DNA of 64,000 bases, from assembly GCF_014646255.1 (NCBI RefSeq), contig NZ_BMNC01000003.1, forward strand, positions 620,001 through 684,000, read 5' to 3'. Below, piece by piece: positions 8,721 to 16,989 of the stretch. The translations under genes were made by a program, and so were the position numbers. The number at the start of each line of letters is the position of its first letter. Within the stretch, counting starts at the first letter, position 1. The notes under the pieces are model-generated. The model saw only the letters and a program-made list of their open reading frames with translations. It ran no database searches and had not been told where the DNA came from. Source of the stretch: Lentzea pudingi (lineage in GTDB: Bacteria; Actinomycetota; Actinomycetes; Mycobacteriales; Pseudonocardiaceae).

Positions 8721-9203
8721 GTGCGCGATCTGGCGAGTGTTGAATTCCTGACCGAGGTCGACCGTGAGGAGGCAGTCCGGGGCGAGTTCAACGGGCACGC
8801 GTCCATGACGATGGTGCTCGACGCGTCCGGGCGCGTGCTGCTCAACCTGCGCGACGACAAGCCTGAGATCCTCTACCCGAACCACTGGGCGATTCTCGGC
8901 GGTGCCGTTGAGCCCGACGAGTCGCCCGCCGACGCCGCGCGGCGCGAACTGCACGAGGAGATCGGCCTGGTCGCGGACCACGTTGAGCACTTCTGCAGTG
9001 TGGTCGACCGCGGTGGGCACCGGCACCTCGTCTGGGTATTCGTCACGAACACCGAGCTGCCGGTCGACGAATTCACTCTGACGGAAGGACAGGATCTGCG
9101 TTTCTTCTCGTTCGACGAGCTGGATGAACTGCAGATCACGCCATTTGTTCGACAGGTGCTGAACGCGTACCGCGTGCGGCACCGATCTCTGGGGAGCGTT
9201 TAG
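8721..9203 (+). CDS. Nudix hydrolase
   Basis: 160 residues with a perfect Nudix box at 61-83 (G-x5-E-x7-R-E-U-x-E-E-x-G-U, read as GAVEPDE...RELHEEIGL). Nudix enzymes cleave nucleoside diphosphates linked to another group. GTG start with GAGGTG six bases upstream. It sits four bases before the cupin-like gene in the same operon, next to the nucleotidyltransferase-fold and NDP-kinase-like genes, which suggests that a nucleotide-linked intermediate is made and trimmed. The substrate cannot be read from sequence. Confidence 0.88.
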   Translation: MRDLASVEFLTEVDREEAVRGEFNGHASMTMVLDASGRVLLNLRDDKPEILYPNHWAILGGAVEPDESPADAARRELHEEIGLVADHVEHFCSVVDRGGHRHLVWVFVTNTELPVDEFTLTEGQDLRFFSFDELDELQITPFVRQVLNAYRVRHRSLGSV

Positions 9204-9207
9204 ACAC

Positions 9208-9852
9208 GTGGACAAGGTTTTCAATCAGCTGGTTCAGCTGGACTGGGCCGACATCGACAACGTCAGGCGGGTCACGACGAAGGCCCTCGACGAGTTGACC
9301 AGGCCGGCGGTGGTGCGGGAGCTGCTGAACAACGTCGTCGAGGATCAGCGCCTGCTCGACCTTTCGGAACGCAGGCACTGGGGTGACCGGGTGATCCTCT
9401 TCGACGATCCCGGCTCCGGCGTCCGGCTTCGCCTGCACCGGTTCGAGCAGGCGACCGACCTGCCGCACAGCCACCGCTGGGGCTTCACCACGCGTGTGCT
9501 CGCGGGCCGGTACAGGAACTGGCTGTACGGTCCGGAGAAGTGGGTGAACCAGTCGGTCGAGCAGAACCACGTGCTCCCGTCAGCGGCGATGGTCCGCGAT
9601 GAAACGCCAGGTGTCTCGTACACGATCGACGATCAGATGGTGCACAACGTGCGCATGGACGCGAATACCTTCAGCCTCATCGTGCGGGGGCCCAGCGACA
9701 AGGAACGAGCGCTGCGCGTGCGTCGCGACGGCAGCGTGTACTGGCAGTACGGCAGGGAGAAGGAGACGGCCGAGGCCGTGGAAGAGGTGCGCACCTCGGA
9801 GCATCGGCTGCGCGAGGTGCTGGAGCTCGCAGAGCGCGCCGGGGTGGCGTAG
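9208..9852 (+). CDS. Cupin-like protein of unknown function
   Basis: 214 residues; GTG start. The middle has DLPHSHRWGFTTRVLAGRYRN, a histidine-rich strand followed by a conserved glycine turn, as in the first cupin motif. A later MVHNVRMDANTFSLIVRG resembles the second motif with its histidine. This suggests a small metal-binding beta-barrel such as a dioxygenase, epimerase or isomerase. The C-terminal 45 residues are charged and helical. Its last bases overlap the start of the next gene. Cupin assignment is from pattern only, and no specific reaction can be claimed. Confidence 0.6.
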   Translation: MDKVFNQLVQLDWADIDNVRRVTTKALDELTRPAVVRELLNNVVEDQRLLDLSERRHWGDRVILFDDPGSGVRLRLHRFEQATDLPHSHRWGFTTRVLAGRYRNWLYGPEKWVNQSVEQNHVLPSAAMVRDETPGVSYTIDDQMVHNVRMDANTFSLIVRGPSDKERALRVRRDGSVYWQYGREKETAEAVEEVRTSEHRLREVLELAERAGVA

Positions 9853-10907
9853 TGACGGTCGACGTCGAGGCCGAGGTTCCCGTCGGGTTCGTCGAACGCG
9901 GCGGCATGATCGACGTGCTGGGCCTGGCTGACGAGATCTGGGAGTCGCTCGGATTACGGCTCGGTGGCCGGCGCGAACAGGCCCTGCGGGAGGTCGTGTT
10001 CGTGATGGTCAAGCCCGACGCCGTCGCGTCCGGCAAGGGGGATGCGGTCTGTAGCGCCCTGCAGGACGCCGGCGCCCGCTTCTTGCACGTGGCTCCGACG
10101 TTCGGCGCGGGTGAGCGAACGTTCGAGGAGCTCTACAAGTTCAACCTGACCGTGCGCAACGAGAAGAACATGGTCGGTGCGTGGTGGCTCAACCGCCGCG
10201 TGTACTCGATGGGACCGAGCATCGCCGCGTTGCTCCACCTGCCGGGCGGCACCGGGCACGACCGGTTGACCGCGCTCAAGGGCCCTTCCAACCCTTATCG
10301 CGCGACACCGGACCAACTGCGCGGCAGGCTCGGCGGTACCAACCTGGCCCTCAACCTGGTGCACAGCTCGGACGATCCGCTGAGCACCGCTCGTGAGTTC
10401 CTGCTCTTCTCCGCTCACGAGGAGCTCGAGACCGCGTTGGATCGCGTGCTCGCCCCGGACGGGCCGGCGTACCTGGGCAGGAGGCAGTGGCTCGACTGCC
10501 TCGACGTCATCGGGCGAGGCTCCGAGGACATCGACTTCGTTCGCGTGCTCACGCGAATCAAGCTCCGGCTCATCGCCACCGTCTCGTGCGGGGTGTGTTC
10601 CTCTGCGCTGGGACGGCAGCGGGGAGAACTGCATGAGGTCCTGCGGTCGTCGCTGGACGTGCGCACGGCATGGCAGCGGCACCGCGCGCTGTGCGCCGCC
10701 GATCTCGCGGCGCTGCGTGCCTGTCCCGACTCCGCCGTGCACGCCCCGCTCGCGATCTTGCTGGCTGGCCACCGCGAGTACAGCTTCGACACGGCACATC
10801 GCCTGTGGAACGCGCTGGAGCGGTTGCGCTTTCACACGACGGAGTGGGAGCGGCTGGTGGTCGACACCACCATGTACTACGCCGCACACCTTCCGGACGT
10901 GGACTGA
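9852..10907 (+). CDS. Nucleoside diphosphate kinase-like domain fused to an unknown C-terminal region
   Basis: 351 residues. Residues about 47-190 follow the NDP-kinase fold: FVMVKPDAV (K54 in the family motif), and NLVHSSDDP, which keeps the phosphorylated histidine (H171) and the following Ser-Asp. This is unlike housekeeping NDK, which is about 135 residues. Here 45 residues precede the fold and about 160 follow it; the C-terminal part contains a Cys-Gly-Val-Cys pair and long helices and matches nothing I know. NDK transfers gamma-phosphate between nucleotides; in this operon it may phosphorylate a nucleotide-linked or carboxyl intermediate. GTG start overlaps the preceding stop. A small gap separates it from the first asparagine-synthetase-like gene. 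Confidence 0.72.
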   Translation: MTVDVEAEVPVGFVERGGMIDVLGLADEIWESLGLRLGGRREQALREVVFVMVKPDAVASGKGDAVCSALQDAGARFLHVAPTFGAGERTFEELYKFNLTVRNEKNMVGAWWLNRRVYSMGPSIAALLHLPGGTGHDRLTALKGPSNPYRATPDQLRGRLGGTNLALNLVHSSDDPLSTAREFLLFSAHEELETALDRVLAPDGPAYLGRRQWLDCLDVIGRGSEDIDFVRVLTRIKLRLIATVSCGVCSSALGRQRGELHEVLRSSLDVRTAWQRHRALCAADLAALRACPDSAVHAPLAILLAGHREYSFDTAHRLWNALERLRFHTTEWERLVVDTTMYYAAHLPDVD

Positions 10908-10942
10908 TATCGGGCGACTTGCTGTGACTGGGGGGATGCCGT

Positions 10943-12688
10943 ATGTGCGGTGTCGTTGGATCCGCGTACGTCGATGACGGACCGCGGGACATCGCGGCCG
11001 TGGTGGACGCCGCCGATCGTCAAGGGCATCGCGGACCTGACGGGCGCGCGGTGCGGGAATCGGCTGACGGACGAGCCGTGTTCGGCATGAACCTGCTCGC
11101 CGTCGTGTCCACGGGGGTCGAGTGCGGGCCTTACACGGACCACGCTTCCGGCGTGATGCTGACGTTCAACGGTGAGGTGTACAACTACCGCGAACTGGCG
11201 GCTCGCTGGTCCGTTCCGCTCGACCGGGCCACCACGGACGCGCACGTGATCCTGCGTGGATACCTGTTGCACGGGGCGGACTTCCTCACGCAGCTCGTGG
11301 GGATGTTCGCTCTCGCGGTGCACGACCCGCGGACGTCTCAGGTGCTCCTGGCCCGTGACCGCTTCGGCGAGAAACCGCTCTATTACCAGGCGAACCGGGA
11401 CGCGCTGCACTTCGCGTCCGAGATCAAAGCGCTGGCGGCCTTGGCACCGGTGTCCCCTCGTGTGCCGGATTCGTTCTGGGCGTTGGAGACCACCACTGGA
11501 TCGGCCACGTTGTTCGACGGCGCCGAACTCCTCGAACCGGGCACATTCCTCGTGTTCGACCTGCGGACGGGGAGCGGCCGCGTCACGAGGTACTGGGCGC
11601 CCGAGTCCGTCGAGCACGACGGCGCGGACGTGCGCGCGGCGCTGGACACGGCGCTCGAACGGACCCGGCCGAGCGAGCCGTTCGCCCTCATGCTGAGCGG
11701 CGGTCTCGACTCGGCGGTGCTGGCGGCCACCATGCGGCCCGACGTCCTCGTCACGGTGGGATACCCCGGCGAGGACAGGCTCGACGAGACCGCTGACGCG
11801 CGGCTCGTGGCGGACTCGCTGGGCATCCCGCTGGTCACCGTGTTGCCGACGGCCGCGGACTTCGCGGCCCGTGCCGAGGAGATCGTGCGTGCGCTCGACC
11901 ATCCCGTGGGCAACGCCAGCCTCCTCTCGGAGTTCATGCTCTACGAGCGGGTCGCCGAGATGGGACTGCGTGTCGTGGTCGGCGGCACGGGACCTGACGA
12001 ACTGCTGCTCGGCTACGTGCGGCACGCGATCCTGCTGGACGGTCCGCTGGGCGACGGCGCGGCAGGGCTCGAGTCGTACGCCCCGTTGCGGGACAAGTTC
12101 AAACGGCACTCGATGTCCAGGCGGTCCGCTGCGGAGCGGTACTACCGGCTCATCCTGCGGGGACCGGACGTCGACGGCAGCGTGCGCCGGCTGGTGCACG
12201 GCGTGTTCGCCGGCGCACCCGACGTGGCGAGGGCGCTGAGCATCACGGACCTGCTGACGGCGTTCCCGCCGTTGATGCTCACCTCCGACAAGCTGTCCAG
12301 CCACTTCGGGCTCGAACGGCGGTCGCCCTACCTCGACCACGAGTTCGCGGAGTGCTGCTACGCCTTGCCGCTCACGCGCAAGCGCACACCGCTGCTGGGG
12401 CTCAAGGCCGTGCTGAGGGAGGTGGCCGCCGACGTCGGTGTACCGCGCTCGATCTGGGAAGCGGTCGACAAGCGCGGTTTCGCGTCACCGGTTCCCTTCT
12501 GGCTGGACAACGAGCTGGCGGCCTGGAGCAGGACGTGGACCGGCGGGCGGAACCAGCAGCACGACGCCGGAACGGGCGGCGGACGGTACGACCGCGCCCG
12601 GATGATGGCGGTACTGATGGGCATCTGGCGACACCAGTGGACGTCGCCCACCGACGTGGTGAAGGGGGAGCAGTACGTTGCGGTTTGA
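10943..12688 (+). CDS. Asparagine synthetase (glutamine-hydrolysing) homologue
   Basis: 581 residues. The chain begins M-C-G-V-V-G, so the class II glutaminase nucleophile Cys2 is present, followed by the RGPDG and FNGEVYNYRE motifs. The synthetase domain starts near 230 and has the ATP pyrophosphatase loop LSGGLDSAVLAA (from 251). The enzyme should adenylate a carboxylate and transfer ammonia from glutamine to form an amide. GGGGGAT precedes the ATG. In a secondary-metabolite operon this is more likely a tailoring amidotransferase than a second primary AsnB. It overlaps the next gene by 11 bp. Confidence 0.88.
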   Translation: MCGVVGSAYVDDGPRDIAAVVDAADRQGHRGPDGRAVRESADGRAVFGMNLLAVVSTGVECGPYTDHASGVMLTFNGEVYNYRELAARWSVPLDRATTDAHVILRGYLLHGADFLTQLVGMFALAVHDPRTSQVLLARDRFGEKPLYYQANRDALHFASEIKALAALAPVSPRVPDSFWALETTTGSATLFDGAELLEPGTFLVFDLRTGSGRVTRYWAPESVEHDGADVRAALDTALERTRPSEPFALMLSGGLDSAVLAATMRPDVLVTVGYPGEDRLDETADARLVADSLGIPLVTVLPTAADFAARAEEIVRALDHPVGNASLLSEFMLYERVAEMGLRVVVGGTGPDELLLGYVRHAILLDGPLGDGAAGLESYAPLRDKFKRHSMSRRSAAERYYRLILRGPDVDGSVRRLVHGVFAGAPDVARALSITDLLTAFPPLMLTSDKLSSHFGLERRSPYLDHEFAECCYALPLTRKRTPLLGLKAVLREVAADVGVPRSIWEAVDKRGFASPVPFWLDNELAAWSRTWTGGRNQQHDAGTGGGRYDRARMMAVLMGIWRHQWTSPTDVVKGEQYVAV

Positions 12689-14471
12689 TCCTGCTCGTCA
12701 GGTAGCGGTGAGCTACATCGCTTGTGCCACAGGGGAGGACCGGCGTCCGGTGCTCCCACCGACCTCCGGCGTGCCCTTGGTGCGCACGTCGGCGTCGGCG
12801 GCCTCCTGGACGCTGTCGGTGGACGGAGTCGGCGGCCGAGCCGAGGACCTGGCGCAGCACCTGTGGCACCACCCGGACGGGGCGTTCGGGTACGCGGGGA
12901 TCATCTACAACTGGCCGGAGCTGACCCGCCGGCTGCGCGCGGTCGTGGACGCGCGGACCGAGATCACCTCCTGCGCACACGCGATCGCTCTGCTGCTGCG
13001 CCACGATCCACAGTGGACTTTGGCCAACGTCAACGGGAAGTTCGCCGCGGTGGACGTCACCGCGCACACGATCACCTGCTGGCGGGACAAGATCGGTGAG
13101 GAGCAGCTGTACCACGGTGGCGGGCCGCGGCGTTTCGTCGCCGCCAGCACCGTGCTGTCCGTTGCCGAGTCCCTCGGCACAGCACGCATCGTCGTTCCGG
13201 ACAGCTTCCGCGTCTTCGAGACCCCGGTCGGCGCCGAGACGATGCTCGAGGGCGTTTCCAAGCTCCCGCCGGGATCGGTGCTGACCCGGGACGCGGCGGA
13301 GGGACGTGTGACCACGCGGACCTACTGGCAGGTCGAGCCCGGCGAGACGACCGAGTCCGATGAGGACGTCGTGGCGGGCTTCCGAGACCTGCTGTTCGAC
13401 GCGATCACCTTGCGCATGGACGGCGGGGCGAACTCGTGCTTCCTCAGCGGTGGCCAGGACAGCAGCTTCGTCGCGGGAGCTCTCGCGCGTCTGGGATCAC
13501 CGCCCCGCTTCGCTTTCACGACGGCCTTCGCCGAGCTCGATCACGTCTACAACGAGGCGCCGTACGCCGCGTTGGCCGCGAAGCACTCAGGCGCCGAGCA
13601 CGTGGTGCTGGAGCCGAACGCCTCCGATTTCGCCACCCACTACCCGAAGACCATCGAGGTTCTCGGTGAGGTGAAGGCCAACGCGGCGCACTTCATCGAG
13701 TACTGGATCGCCCGTGCCGCCGCCGAACGCGGTATTACGAGGCTTTTCAGCGGTTACGGGGCCGACGAGTCTCTCGGTGGCGAGGTCCGCTACCTCGTCG
13801 GATACCTGGACCGCGACCGCGCGACCGCGATGAGGCTGGCCCAGGAGCACCCGCTGTTGCGCGACTACCGGCCGTTGTTCGAGAAGATCGCGACGGTGCC
13901 GCAGGACGCGGACGAGGCGCTGAAGTACTTCACACTGATGAAGCGCGGAGACGCCTCAGGTGGTGACGGGCCTCATCTCGCGCTCGTGCGGTCGTTGTTC
14001 GCGGCTGCGGGCGACCGCCTCGTGGACCAGATGGGCATCGTCGACACTGCGATCTCCGGCCAGCCGTTGCTGGACACGGCACGAGTGGACAAGTACTGGG
14101 GAGTGGACAAGATCTGCCCGTTCCTCGACCACCGCGTCATCACCGCGGCGTACGCGCTGCCCGAGCGGCTGAAGATCCGCGATCTGACCACGAAGGTGGC
14201 GCTGCGGCTGGCGAGCGCGGGCATCGTGCCCGACGAGATCACGCACAGGCCGACGAAGGTCGGCTTCGCGTTCCCGCACAACCACGGTCCGTACCAGCGG
14301 TTCCTCTCCGATCTCGCCGACCGCTTCGCCGTTCGCACCGGACGGCCGGTGCGCGTGGATCCCAGCAGGGGGCGCTACGACCGGACCCTGCTCATGGCCG
14401 CGAGTGAGGAGATTCTGCGCAGGCGCGTCGAGGACGTCCCCGTTGGTGTTCGAACCGGTGAAGGTGGTTGA
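12678..14471 (+). CDS. Asparagine synthetase / beta-lactam synthetase-type protein lacking the glutaminase cysteine
   Basis: 597 residues with the two-domain AsnB architecture, but the N-terminus begins M-R-F-D-P, so the catalytic Cys2 is missing and ammonia cannot be released from glutamine. The synthetase part keeps the ATP loop LSGGQDSSF (257-262) and FSGYGADESLGGEVRY. This state is that of beta-lactam synthetases, carbapenam synthetase and lasso cyclases, which adenylate a carboxylate and capture it with an internal amine. The TTG start is supported by GGGGGAG seven bases upstream. Overlap with the previous gene suggests the two act together or in sequence. Confidence 0.85.
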   Translation: MRFDPARQVAVSYIACATGEDRRPVLPPTSGVPLVRTSASAASWTLSVDGVGGRAEDLAQHLWHHPDGAFGYAGIIYNWPELTRRLRAVVDARTEITSCAHAIALLLRHDPQWTLANVNGKFAAVDVTAHTITCWRDKIGEEQLYHGGGPRRFVAASTVLSVAESLGTARIVVPDSFRVFETPVGAETMLEGVSKLPPGSVLTRDAAEGRVTTRTYWQVEPGETTESDEDVVAGFRDLLFDAITLRMDGGANSCFLSGGQDSSFVAGALARLGSPPRFAFTTAFAELDHVYNEAPYAALAAKHSGAEHVVLEPNASDFATHYPKTIEVLGEVKANAAHFIEYWIARAAAERGITRLFSGYGADESLGGEVRYLVGYLDRDRATAMRLAQEHPLLRDYRPLFEKIATVPQDADEALKYFTLMKRGDASGGDGPHLALVRSLFAAAGDRLVDQMGIVDTAISGQPLLDTARVDKYWGVDKICPFLDHRVITAAYALPERLKIRDLTTKVALRLASAGIVPDEITHRPTKVGFAFPHNHGPYQRFLSDLADRFAVRTGRPVRVDPSRGRYDRTLLMAASEEILRRRVEDVPVGVRTGEGG

Positions 14472-14474
14472 GAA

Positions 14475-15776
14475 GTGTTCGCTCGTCGGATCGCTGTTGT
14501 CGGCGCGGGCTACGTGGGGCTGACCACGGCGGCGTGCCTGGCCTCGCTGGGTCATCGGGTGGTGTGCGCGGACGTCGACGCCGGGAAGGTCGCGAAGCTG
14601 CGGCGGTTGGAGGTCGACATCCTCGAAGAGGGCCTGCCCGAACTGGTCGCCGAAGGTGTGGCCGCGGGAAGGCTCGAGTTCGTGGTGGGCGCGAGCGGCG
14701 TCTTCCAGTGCCCAGATCAGGTCGAGGTGCTGTTCCTGTGCGTGCCGACTCCCATGAGCCCTACCGGTGCCGCCGATCTCAGCGCGATCGAATCGGTGCT
14801 GTCGGAGATCGGTGACCAGTTGGCCCCCGGAACCGTGGTGGTGAACAAGTCGACGGTGCCGGTCGGCACGGCGGCACTGGCCGAGCGGTTGCTGGGTCGT
14901 GCGGACGTCACGGTCGTGAGCAATCCCGAGTTCCTCCGTGAGGGCACCGCGGTGCACGACTTCCTGCACCCGGACCGCATCGTCGTGGGCGCGTCCGACC
15001 AGAACGCCGCCGAACGGGTCGCCGCACTGTACTCGAGGCTGGGCGCACCGTTGGTGCTCACCGATGCCCAGAGCGCGGAGCTGACCAAATACGCGGCCAA
15101 CTGCTTCCTGGCGATGAAGCTGTCCTACGTCAACGCCATCGCGGAGCTGTGCGAGCAACTCGGCGCCGATGTCGCGGACGTGACCGAAGGCATGGGCTAC
15201 GACCACAGGATCGGCCAGGCCTTCCTGCGGCCGGGACCGGGATGGGGCGGATCCTGCCTGCCCAAGGACACGATGGCCCTCGAGCAGGTGGCCGCGTCGT
15301 CGGGAGTGGACTTCTCCTTGCTGCGGGCGACCATCACGACCAACGAACGGCAGTTCGACCTGGTGGTCGCCAAGGCACGTGAGGCGTGCGGAGGAGAGCT
15401 GGAGGGCGCCCGGATCGGCCTGCTCGGGCTGGCCTTCAAGGCGGGGACGGGAGATCTGCGCTCGTCACCCGCGCTGATCGTCGCCAGGCGCCTGGTCCAG
15501 GAGGGAGCGACCGTGGTGGCCTATGACCCTCAGGTGCCGTTGGCGGTGCTGGGTGTCACCGACGGGATCGACGTGGTGGCGGACGCGCGTTCGGCGGCCA
15601 AGGACGCGTCGGCGCTGATGCTGCTCACCGAGTGGCCGGAGTTCCGCACCCAGGACTGGACGGAAATCGCGAGCCTGCTCAGCGGCACGACGGTGGTCGA
15701 CACGCGCAACCACCTCGATCCCGAGGTGCTGGAGCGAGCCGGACTCGACTGGCGCGGCGTGGGGCTCGGCAGGTAG
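14475..15776 (+). CDS. UDP-glucose/UDP-sugar 6-dehydrogenase
   Basis: 433 residues of the UDP-glucose/GDP-mannose dehydrogenase family. The N-terminal Rossmann motif is VVGAGYVGLTTA. The catalytic cysteine lies in GPGWGGSCLPKD (C261), with the conserved ELTKYAAN lysine (K205) and NEFL-type PEFLREG. It oxidises the sugar C6 alcohol to a uronic acid with two NAD+. GTG start three bases after the preceding stop, last gene of the operon. No glycosyltransferase lies in this window, so the sugar acid may be used by a gene further left, or this may supply a nucleotide-sugar to the peptide. Confidence 0.92.
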   Translation: MFARRIAVVGAGYVGLTTAACLASLGHRVVCADVDAGKVAKLRRLEVDILEEGLPELVAEGVAAGRLEFVVGASGVFQCPDQVEVLFLCVPTPMSPTGAADLSAIESVLSEIGDQLAPGTVVVNKSTVPVGTAALAERLLGRADVTVVSNPEFLREGTAVHDFLHPDRIVVGASDQNAAERVAALYSRLGAPLVLTDAQSAELTKYAANCFLAMKLSYVNAIAELCEQLGADVADVTEGMGYDHRIGQAFLRPGPGWGGSCLPKDTMALEQVAASSGVDFSLLRATITTNERQFDLVVAKAREACGGELEGARIGLLGLAFKAGTGDLRSSPALIVARRLVQEGATVVAYDPQVPLAVLGVTDGIDVVADARSAAKDASALMLLTEWPEFRTQDWTEIASLLSGTTVVDTRNHLDPEVLERAGLDWRGVGLGR

Positions 15777-16045
15777 CCACTGGCGGATGGCCGCCGACGA
15801 GCCTGCTGCAGAGCATCGTCGCCGGCCGTATGTGTCGAGGGCGGGGTCGTTGCCGACCATGGTCGGCACCTCCACGATTGGCAGTACGGCGGGGGAGCCT
15901 ATGCAGTACTCGAGCAGGACCGACTCGAGCGCTCTCTGAAAGCTCGGCGGAGTCATCTACGAGTATTGCCATGCTGCTGAACCTGTATGGAAGTAGTGTT
16001 CGGCACGCGCAACCCCACAGGCTCGTGCGAGGCGGTCGCGTAGCT
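15777..16045. other. Convergent intergenic region
   Basis: Lies between the plus-strand dehydrogenase gene and the minus-strand DUF600 gene. No gene is seen. It contains copy A of a dispersed repeat (listed separately). A short GGCGG/CCGCC inverted repeat just after the dehydrogenase stop is too weak to call a terminator. Confidence 0.5.
15943..16012. repeat. Dispersed 70-bp repeat, copy A
   Basis: Aligns without gaps to copy B (19497-19567) at roughly 78% identity by my count; copy C at 21351-21420 is more diverged. Shared landmarks are CTCGGCGGAGTCATC at the left, AACCTGTATGGA in the middle and TTCGGCACGCGC at the right. All three copies face the same way. Function unknown. Confidence 0.7.
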
Positions 16046-16489
16046 TCAGACGTCTGCTGCGGCGAGCCCTGTGCGGAACCACTCCGGCATGCTTTCGTCG
16101 GTTCGCGGGAACCACTTTTGTTCAGTGGCGAAGTTTTCCGGCGACGGCGCGATGTCGAACTTGGGGGCCACGTCGCGGTTGTAGCGGATGGTGAACTTGC
16201 CGGGCGGGTCGAGGATGTACTCGAACTCGATCCACGAGCCGTGGCCCTCGGAGTACATGCCCTTGCGCAGCTGCTGGAACTTCCGCCACACCTCGGGCGG
16301 GAAGGACCAGCCGCGCACGGTGCCGTCGGTCATCTTCACGCTTGTGTCGGCCTCGCTGTGCGGGCCGATCATCTTGGCGCGCAACACCAGACGCGACCAT
16401 CCCTGCGGCAGGGTCGGGAGGATCTCCTGGGTGATCTCCGCGAGCTTCTCCTGCTGCTCGATCGGGCTGAGCGCCGGCCAGTTCGCCAT
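16046..16489 (-). CDS. DUF600 (YezG-like) immunity protein, paralogue 1
   Basis: 147 residues; GGAGGAAG seven bases before the ATG. Shows the pattern of the DUF600/YezG family: an N-terminal helix (QQEKLAEITQEILPTLPQGW), strands with aromatic residues, a central LRKGMYSEGHGSWIEFEY and a C-terminal FPRTDESMPEWF. YezG neutralises the C-terminal DNase of the Bacillus LXG toxin YeeF. Here the gene follows a paralogue and a nuclease-toxin remnant, consistent with a toxin-immunity island. The second copy may protect against a variant toxin. Confidence 0.75.
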   Translation of the reverse strand: MANWPALSPIEQQEKLAEITQEILPTLPQGWSRLVLRAKMIGPHSEADTSVKMTDGTVRGWSFPPEVWRKFQQLRKGMYSEGHGSWIEFEYILDPPGKFTIRYNRDVAPKFDIAPSPENFATEQKWFPRTDESMPEWFRTGLAAADV

Positions 16490-16530
16490 GGTGTTCGCTT
16501 CCTCCTGGATCGCGGTCGTGCTTGGCCAGC

Positions 16531-16989
16531 CTACTGATGAGCCAGGCCCGCCTCGTGCGCGCGCTGCAGTTCCAGCCCGCGTTCGACGGTCTTGCGCAGC
16601 CAGTTCGGCACGTGTTCGTCGGTGCGGGGGAATGCCTCCAGGTCGCGCACGAACATCATCGGGTGCAGCTCCGGTGACCAGCGGGGGTTCTCGTCGAAGT
16701 TGAAGGTCGCCTCGGGCTCGGCCTCGCGGTGCAGCACGAATCGCGCCGACAGCCACGTGCCCCTGCCTTCCACGTACATCCGCTCGCGGAGTCCCTGCAG
16801 CTGGTCGGTGATTTCCGCCAGCCGTACCTCGCCAGCGAACCTGCCTTGGGCGTCCTGTGCGGACGCTGCGAGTTCGTAGGACAGGACGTTCGCCCAGACG
16901 TCGAGGGTGACGCGGTTCCACCCGACTGGTGCCCCCACCTCCAGCAGAGCGAGGATGTCAGCGACCCTTGTAGCGGGATTGGGGTGCAT
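16531..16989 (-). CDS. DUF600 (YezG-like) immunity protein, paralogue 2
   Basis: 152 residues; GGAGGT six bases before the ATG. Related to the downstream gene along its length: shared GW-R-TLD/LVL region, LRERMYVEGRGTWLSARF versus LRKGMYSEGHGSWIEFEY, and the C-terminal FPRTDEHVPNWL. Its start overlaps the last 30 or so bases of the toxin remnant in another frame, a typical toxin-immunity arrangement, so it is probably the cognate immunity gene. Confidence 0.75.
   Translation of the reverse strand: MHPNPATRVADILALLEVGAPVGWNRVTLDVWANVLSYELAASAQDAQGRFAGEVRLAEITDQLQGLRERMYVEGRGTWLSARFVLHREAEPEATFNFDENPRWSPELHPMMFVRDLEAFPRTDEHVPNWLRKTVERGLELQRAHEAGLAHQ

Noticed and set aside
10943..14471. Lasso-peptide cluster (AsnB-like cyclase)
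   Set aside because: No precursor peptide, no RRE or transglutaminase-like leader protease is found nearby; NRPS and diaminopropionate genes explain the context better.
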